DNA of 64,000 bases from JANMJD01 sp963828405 (GTDB lineage: Bacteria; Actinomycetota; Acidimicrobiia; Acidimicrobiales; Ilumatobacteraceae), in assembly GCA_963828405.1 (NCBI GenBank), contig CAWHEG010000031.1, forward strand, positions 1,488,001 through 1,552,000, read 5' to 3'. The position numbers and the translations under genes were made by a program. The notes under the pieces were generated by a model. That model was given only the letters and a program-made list of their open reading frames with translations. It did no database searches and was not told the DNA's origin. Positions 60,541 through 64,000 of this stretch are shown in pieces. Position 1 is the stretch's first letter. Each line of letters opens with the position of its first letter.

Positions 60541-61812
60541 GTGGCCACGGGATCGTTCCGGGTGCTCCGGCACCGGCAGTTCTCCGCGTTCTTCGCCGCT
60601 GCGTCGATCTCCAACGGGGCCGGCTGGATGCAGCTGGTGGCCGTCCCGGCGCTGCTCTTCGAGCTGACCGGCCAGGCCACCTGGCTGGGCTACTCGTCGA
60701 TGGCGGGGCTCATGCCGGCGGTGCTGATCACCCCCTATGCCGGCGTGCTCGCCGATCGGGTCTCCCGTCGGGCGATCCTGATCGTCACCCAGACCACCCA
60801 GATGCTGAGCACCTCGGCGATGTGGGTGCTCTATGCCTCGGGGCGGATCACCCCGTGGCGGATCATCGGCCTGCTGCTCGTCGGCGGCGTCGCCACGGGC
60901 TTCCAGACCAGCGCCTGGCAGTCGTTCGTGCCGGCGCTCGTCCCTGCCGCCGAGATGCTCGACGCGGTCAAGCTGAACTCGATCCAGTACACCCTCGCCC
61001 GGGCGATCGGTCCGGCGACGGCCGGGATGGTCGTGCATCAGTGGGGTGTCGGCGCGGCGATCCTCGTCAACGCAGCGACGTATCCACTGGTCATCGCCGT
61101 CCTCATCGGGTGCCGGCCCCGTCGCCAGACCGGAGCGGGAGCGCGTCAGCCAGTCGGAGTCGCCCTCCTCGGGGGAGCGCGCTACGTGTGGAGCCGGCCG
61201 CCATTGCGCCTCGCCGTCGGGATCGCCCTGGTCTCGGCGATGTGCGCCCAGTCGATGCAGCACGTCGCCCCCGCCGTGTCGCGGCGGATGCTGGGCCGAA
61301 CGAGCCGTGACAACGCCGGGCTGCTCACCGCGCTCGGTGTCGGGGCGCTGATCGCCTCGGCCGCGTCGGCCCTCGCCGGTGACCGGCTGCGTCGATCACT
61401 CCAGCTGAGGTTCGGCCTGTCGATGTACGCCGTGGCGCTGGTCATCGCCTCGATGACGTCGAGCTACCGGATCGGCCAGCTGGCCTACCTCGTCTCCGGG
61501 ATCGGCCATCTGACCACGGCGGTGGCCCTCAACACCCTGATGCAGGGCGCCGTGCCCGACGAGATGCGTGGTCGTGCGCTGTCGTTCCACCTCCTCGGCA
61601 TCATCGCCGGCATCCCGCTGGGCGCGTTCGCGCTCGGGCGGCTCGGCGACGCCTTCGGCATGCGGACGGCGGTGGCGATCGACGCGGCGTTGTTCGTCGG
61701 CCTGTTGGCGCTGGTCGTCGGCAGGGGCTGGCTGGCGATGACGGATGTGGCGGCGGTCCCCGCGGACGGGGATCGTGACGTGGTCCCGTCCGTTGATCCA
61801 CCGCGGTCCTGA
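60541..61812 (+). CDS. MFS transporter (enterobactin-exporter-like, MFS_3)
   Basis: Major facilitator of 423 residues with about 12 hydrophobic helices. The A-motif-like GVLADRVSRRAIL follows helix 2; NSIQYTLARAIGPATAG and PPLRLAVGIALVSAMC, then RALSFHLLGIIAGIPLGAFA are typical of the EntS/MFS_3 group of small-molecule exporters. GTG 60541 follows GGGGGA. It ends 35 bp from the convergent CAP gene with a small hairpin between. Cargo unknown. Confidence 0.87.
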   Translation: MATGSFRVLRHRQFSAFFAAASISNGAGWMQLVAVPALLFELTGQATWLGYSSMAGLMPAVLITPYAGVLADRVSRRAILIVTQTTQMLSTSAMWVLYASGRITPWRIIGLLLVGGVATGFQTSAWQSFVPALVPAAEMLDAVKLNSIQYTLARAIGPATAGMVVHQWGVGAAILVNAATYPLVIAVLIGCRPRRQTGAGARQPVGVALLGGARYVWSRPPLRLAVGIALVSAMCAQSMQHVAPAVSRRMLGRTSRDNAGLLTALGVGALIASAASALAGDRLRRSLQLRFGLSMYAVALVIASMTSSYRIGQLAYLVSGIGHLTTAVALNTLMQGAVPDEMRGRALSFHLLGIIAGIPLGAFALGRLGDAFGMRTAVAIDAALFVGLLALVVGRGWLAMTDVAAVPADGDRDVVPSVDPPRS

Positions 61813-61829
61813 TCATCGCTTCCCGATGA
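61813..61829. terminator. Small hairpin between convergent MFS and CAP genes
   Basis: TCATCG-CTTCC-CGATGA, a perfect 6-bp stem starting directly after the MFS stop. Could act on both strands. Confidence 0.4.
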
Positions 61830-61847
61830 GCGGAGCACGTTACGGGA

Positions 61848-62366
61848 TCAACCGCCCGAGGCCAGGGCCATCGTCCAGAACTCCGTCCCGTCGGCGGCGT
61901 AGGCGACGGCGATACCGACGTGGAACGCCCGCGGGTTGAGAATGTTGCGGGCGTGGCCAGGGCTGTCCATCCAGCCCCACACGACGTCGGTGCCCGTCCG
62001 GTAGCCGGCGGCGGCGTTCTCGGCCCACCAACGCGTCGGATAGCCGGCATCGACCATCCGCGATCGGGGTGAGGAGCCGTCGCTCCCGGTGTGGGTCAGG
62101 GTGTGCGTCGCCGCCTGGTCCCCGCTGTGGCGTGCCGCGGCGGCGGCGATCCGGTCGTCCCAGACCAGCGGCGCCAGTCCGCTGCCGGCCCGGTAGACGT
62201 TGGCGAAGGCCAGCGCCTCGGCCTGCACGGGATCGGCGGGGGCCGGGCTGACCGTCACCACCGGTTCCCGGGCGGCGGGTTCGCAGGTTCGCAGGGCCAT
62301 CAGGCCCGAGAGGCCGGCCAGGGTGACGGAGAGCATCCGAAGACGGGGCGGACGTGGAGTGGTCAT
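61848..62366 (-). CDS. Secreted CAP-domain (SCP/PR-1-like) protein
   Basis: Exported protein of 172 residues: signal MLSVTLAGLSGLMALRTC (possible lipobox ending at Cys), a short Pro-rich spacer, then a CAP domain with EALAFANVYRAGSGLAPLVW, HSGDQAATHTLTHTGSDG, WWAENAAAG, GWMDSPGHARNILNPRAFHV and GIAVAYAADGTEFW. The paired His and Glu residues typical of CAP cavities are present. ATG 62366 has GGGAGG 9 nt upstream. A good sigma-70-type promoter lies upstream. Function of bacterial CAP proteins is generally unknown. Confidence 0.9.
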   Translation of the reverse strand: MTTPRPPRLRMLSVTLAGLSGLMALRTCEPAAREPVVTVSPAPADPVQAEALAFANVYRAGSGLAPLVWDDRIAAAAARHSGDQAATHTLTHTGSDGSSPRSRMVDAGYPTRWWAENAAAGYRTGTDVVWGWMDSPGHARNILNPRAFHVGIAVAYAADGTEFWTMALASGG

Positions 62367-62401
62367 CAGGTATTCCTCCCACCAGGTGTTTGCGATCGTC
62401 G

Positions 62402-62416
62402 CCGTCGGTCCGACGG
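62402..62416. repeat. Perfect palindrome in the CAP gene leader
   Basis: CCGTCGG-T-CCGACGG, a 7-bp dyad in the 5' leader about 20 nt downstream of the predicted transcription start. Possible operator or leader hairpin. Confidence 0.4.
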
Positions 62417-62437
62417 AAACATGTCGGCGATGTTTCG

Positions 62438-62465
62438 ATTGTAATCGAATCGCAATGAAAGGCAA
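62438..62465 (-). promoter_or_regulatory. Promoter of the CAP-domain gene
   Basis: On the minus strand TTGCCT (-35, 62465-62460), 16 bp, TACAAT (-10, 62443-62438; five of six consensus bases). The -10 is inside the dyad CGATT-GT-AATCG. It gives a leader of about 65 nt. Confidence 0.6.
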
Positions 62466-62537
62466 GAGATCCGATCGCGCCAGGGGTCTGACGTGAGCGT
62501 CACCCCCCCGGCCCCTCAGTGCGGTGGGTCGCCGTCG

Positions 62538-62543
62538 TACGCT
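62538..62543 (+). promoter_or_regulatory. Candidate -10 box of the alcohol dehydrogenase gene
   Basis: TACGCT ends 6 nt before GTG 62550; leaderless pattern. Confidence 0.4.
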
Positions 62544-62549
62544 GCGCGG

Positions 62550-63587
62550 GTGCGCGCCGTCCAGATCGTTGCCAGCCAATCGCCCGCCGAGCTCCGCGAT
62601 GTCGAGGTGCCCGAGCCGGGTCCGGGGCAGGTGCTCGTCAAGGTGGCCGGAGCGGGGCTGTGCCACTCCGACCTGCACATGATGCATTGGCCGATGCCCG
62701 TGCCCCGGCCCTTCACGCTCGGCCACGAGACGGCCGGTTGGGTCGATTCGGCGGGCGCCGGGGTCTCGGGGTTCGAGCCCGGCGATGCGGTCGTCGTCCA
62801 CGGCGCCTGGGGGTGCGGGCGCTGCCGGCGCTGCCAAGCCGACCTCGAGCAGTACTGCGAGCGCACCTCGGTCCGAGGAGTGCCCGCCGGGAGCGGGCTG
62901 GGCCGCGACGGCGGGCTGGCCGAGTACCTGCTCGTGCCGGCTGCCCGCCACCTCGTCCCGCTCGGCGACCTCGACCCCCGGGTGTGGGCACCGATCGACG
63001 ACGCCGCGCTGACCCCCTATCACGCGCTCAACACCGTCAGGGCGCTGTGCACCCCCGACAACTGGGTGATGGTCCAGGGCATCGGCGGACTCGGCCACTC
63101 CGCGGTCCAACTGGTGAGCGAACTCACCGGCGCCCGCATCCTCGCCGTCGACGTCACCGATGCCAAGCTCGACGTCGCCCGGGCCCTCGGCGCCGACGCT
63201 GTCGTGCGGGGCGACGCCGCAGATGCCGCCGAGCAGGTCCGCGAGGCCACCGGCGGTCAGGGAGTCGGCGTCGTGTTCGACTGCGTCGGCGTCGACGCCA
63301 CGATCCAGCTCGCCATGTCGAGCGTGCACCCGGTGTCGCAGATCGTCGTCGTCGGGGTCGGGATGGGCACGGCCCCGGTGAACTACCTGAGCGTGCCCTA
63401 CGAGACTGCCGTCTCGACGACGTTCTGGGGTGGGATCCGCGAGCTGCGCGAGGTGATCGCCATTGCCCGCGCCGGGCGGCTGACGATGCACGTCGAACAC
63501 GTGGCTCTCGAAGGCGTCCCCGCGGCCTACGGCCGGCTCGCGGCCGGGCTCGTCAGCGGCCGGGTGGTCGCCCTGCCCCACGGCTGA
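62550..63587 (+). CDS. Zinc-dependent alcohol dehydrogenase (MDR superfamily)
   Basis: NAD(P)-linked medium-chain dehydrogenase of 345 residues. The catalytic zinc ligands are in AGLCHSDLH and GHETAGWV; the structural zinc site is GCGRCRRCQADLEQYCE (four Cys). The cofactor loop is VQGIGGLGHSAVQLV, with VDVTDAKLDVARALGAD after it; the Asp suggests NAD preference. GTG 62550 follows a TANNNT box, and the frame upstream has no family support. The substrate is unknown, alcohol or aldehyde of medium size. Confidence 0.93.
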   Translation: MRAVQIVASQSPAELRDVEVPEPGPGQVLVKVAGAGLCHSDLHMMHWPMPVPRPFTLGHETAGWVDSAGAGVSGFEPGDAVVVHGAWGCGRCRRCQADLEQYCERTSVRGVPAGSGLGRDGGLAEYLLVPAARHLVPLGDLDPRVWAPIDDAALTPYHALNTVRALCTPDNWVMVQGIGGLGHSAVQLVSELTGARILAVDVTDAKLDVARALGADAVVRGDAADAAEQVREATGGQGVGVVFDCVGVDATIQLAMSSVHPVSQIVVVGVGMGTAPVNYLSVPYETAVSTTFWGGIRELREVIAIARAGRLTMHVEHVALEGVPAAYGRLAAGLVSGRVVALPHG

Positions 63588-63592
63588 GTCGT

Positions 63593-63623
63593 CCGCCCGG
63601 GGCGTCAGGCCTCGACCGGGCGG
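63593..63623. terminator. Hairpin between convergent dehydrogenase and oxidoreductase genes
   Basis: CCGCCCGG (63593-63600) pairs with CCGGGCGG (63616-63623) over a 15-nt loop. It starts 6 nt after the dehydrogenase stop and could serve both convergent genes. Confidence 0.55.
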
Positions 63624-63635
63624 CCGTTCCCGTCG

Positions 63636-64000
63636 TCAGCGCCGGCGCACTTGGACGAGTGTGTCGGAGAACGCCGCCCCACCGCCCCAGTCGGTGTCGG
63701 CGACGCTGGTCAGCACGTTGACGTTGAAGGCCTCGCCCCACCAGCCCCACGGGATGGCGGCCAGGCCGGGCCGCACCCGCTCGCTGAGCCGCACCCGGAG
63801 GGTGAGCGAGCCGGCGTCGTTGCAGACGTCGACCTCGTCGCCGTCGCCGACCCCGCGGGCCGCGGCGTCGACCGCCGACAACTCGACATAGGGGCCGTCC
63901 TCCATCGACGCGTGGTGGCTTGAGTAGGTCGAGTTGAGGAAGCGCGTATGCGTCTTGGGGGTCATCAGGCGCAGCGGCAGTTCGACCGTGGCGGGCAGCG
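63636..64000 (-). CDS. Molybdopterin oxidoreductase, C-terminal part (cut by window edge)
   Basis: The last 121 residues of a molybdopterin enzyme; the gene begins beyond the right edge. LMTPKTHTRFLNSTYSSH, followed by DGPYVELSAVDAAARGVGDG and DEVDVCNDAGSLTLRVRL, is the molydopterin dinucleotide-binding domain of the DMSO-reductase family (formate dehydrogenase, nitrate reductase, polysulfide reductase and relatives). RPGLAAIPWGWWGEAFNVN is its C-terminal part. Which subfamily cannot be told from this fragment. If it is a formate dehydrogenase it could itself be a selenoprotein. Confidence 0.9.
   Translation of the reverse strand, partial: LPATVELPLRLMTPKTHTRFLNSTYSSHHASMEDGPYVELSAVDAAARGVGDGDEVDVCNDAGSLTLRVRLSERVRPGLAAIPWGWWGEAFNVNVLTSVADTDWGGGAAFSDTLVQVRRR

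Noticed and set aside
58204..61263. A 1,019-codon minus-strand frame across the repeat gene and MFS gene
   Set aside because: Shadow of two identified genes; it crosses the strong terminator at 60490-60520.

Overview
The window is chromosomal DNA of a high-GC actinobacterium. Reasons: C-ending codons dominate, GTG and TTG starts are common, and many genes have actinobacterial hallmarks (PafB/PafC-like WYL pair, F420 biosynthesis CofC next to GpsA, echA20-ipdAB-ipdC steroid ring C/D genes, a fused LivHM permease). The secreted VDVNGYFP-type repeat module at 59.3-60.5 kb is a kind I associate with Acidimicrobiia (Ilumatobacter-like bacteria). That placement is inference; there is no rRNA gene to confirm it, and no tRNA, IS element or CRISPR array was seen.

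Layout. 0-4 kb: metG (3' part cut by the window edge), a thioesterase, a HAD phosphatase, rsmI and a DUF192 gene. 4-12.5 kb: an M16 protease lipoprotein and a branched-chain amino-acid-type ABC transporter (binding protein, fused LivH-LivM, LivG with an apparent 1-nt frameshift, LivF). 12.5-18.9 kb: pgl, pgi, ECF sigma/anti-sigma pair, Tat-exported PhoD phosphatase, 3-hydroxyacyl-CoA dehydrogenase and an orphan B12-binding mutase subunit. 18.9-29.8 kb: PafB/PafC-like regulators, a DnaQ-like exonuclease, lutABC lactate oxidation, HIT protein, PIG-L deacetylase, cofC, gpsA, a frameshifted unknown gene, a GC minisatellite and a secernin-like peptidase. 30-36.7 kb: Rieske oxygenase, SRPBCC protein, dimethylargininase-like enzyme, a selenocysteine-containing SelD whose UGA splits the reading frame, a TSUP transporter, rnhB and an amine oxidase.

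36.7-57 kb: echA20-ipdA-ipdB is separated from ipdC-maoC by about 16.5 kb holding a translationally coupled polysaccharide operon (Alg14-like, Alg13-like, two sulfotransferases, GT2, Wzy-like polymerase, APH-fold kinase, flippase, Wzz-like protein without a P-loop, then a secreted propeller-like protein) and a 1,561-residue secreted beta-propeller/NHL protein. The operon probably builds and exports a sulfated cell-surface or exopolysaccharide. 57-64 kb: NUDIX hydrolase beside a truncated folE, a secreted protein with three almost identical 384-bp repeats, an MFS transporter, a CAP-domain protein, a zinc alcohol dehydrogenase and the 3' end of a molybdopterin oxidoreductase.

The best finds are the UGA-containing selD with a clean SECIS hairpin, the split ipd cluster with its inserted sulfated-polysaccharide locus, the nearly identical repeat array with foreign codon use, and a recurrent TANNNT box 5-9 nt before start codons that suggests leaderless transcription. 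Two single-base frameshifts (livG and 27.86 kb) may be sequencing errors.
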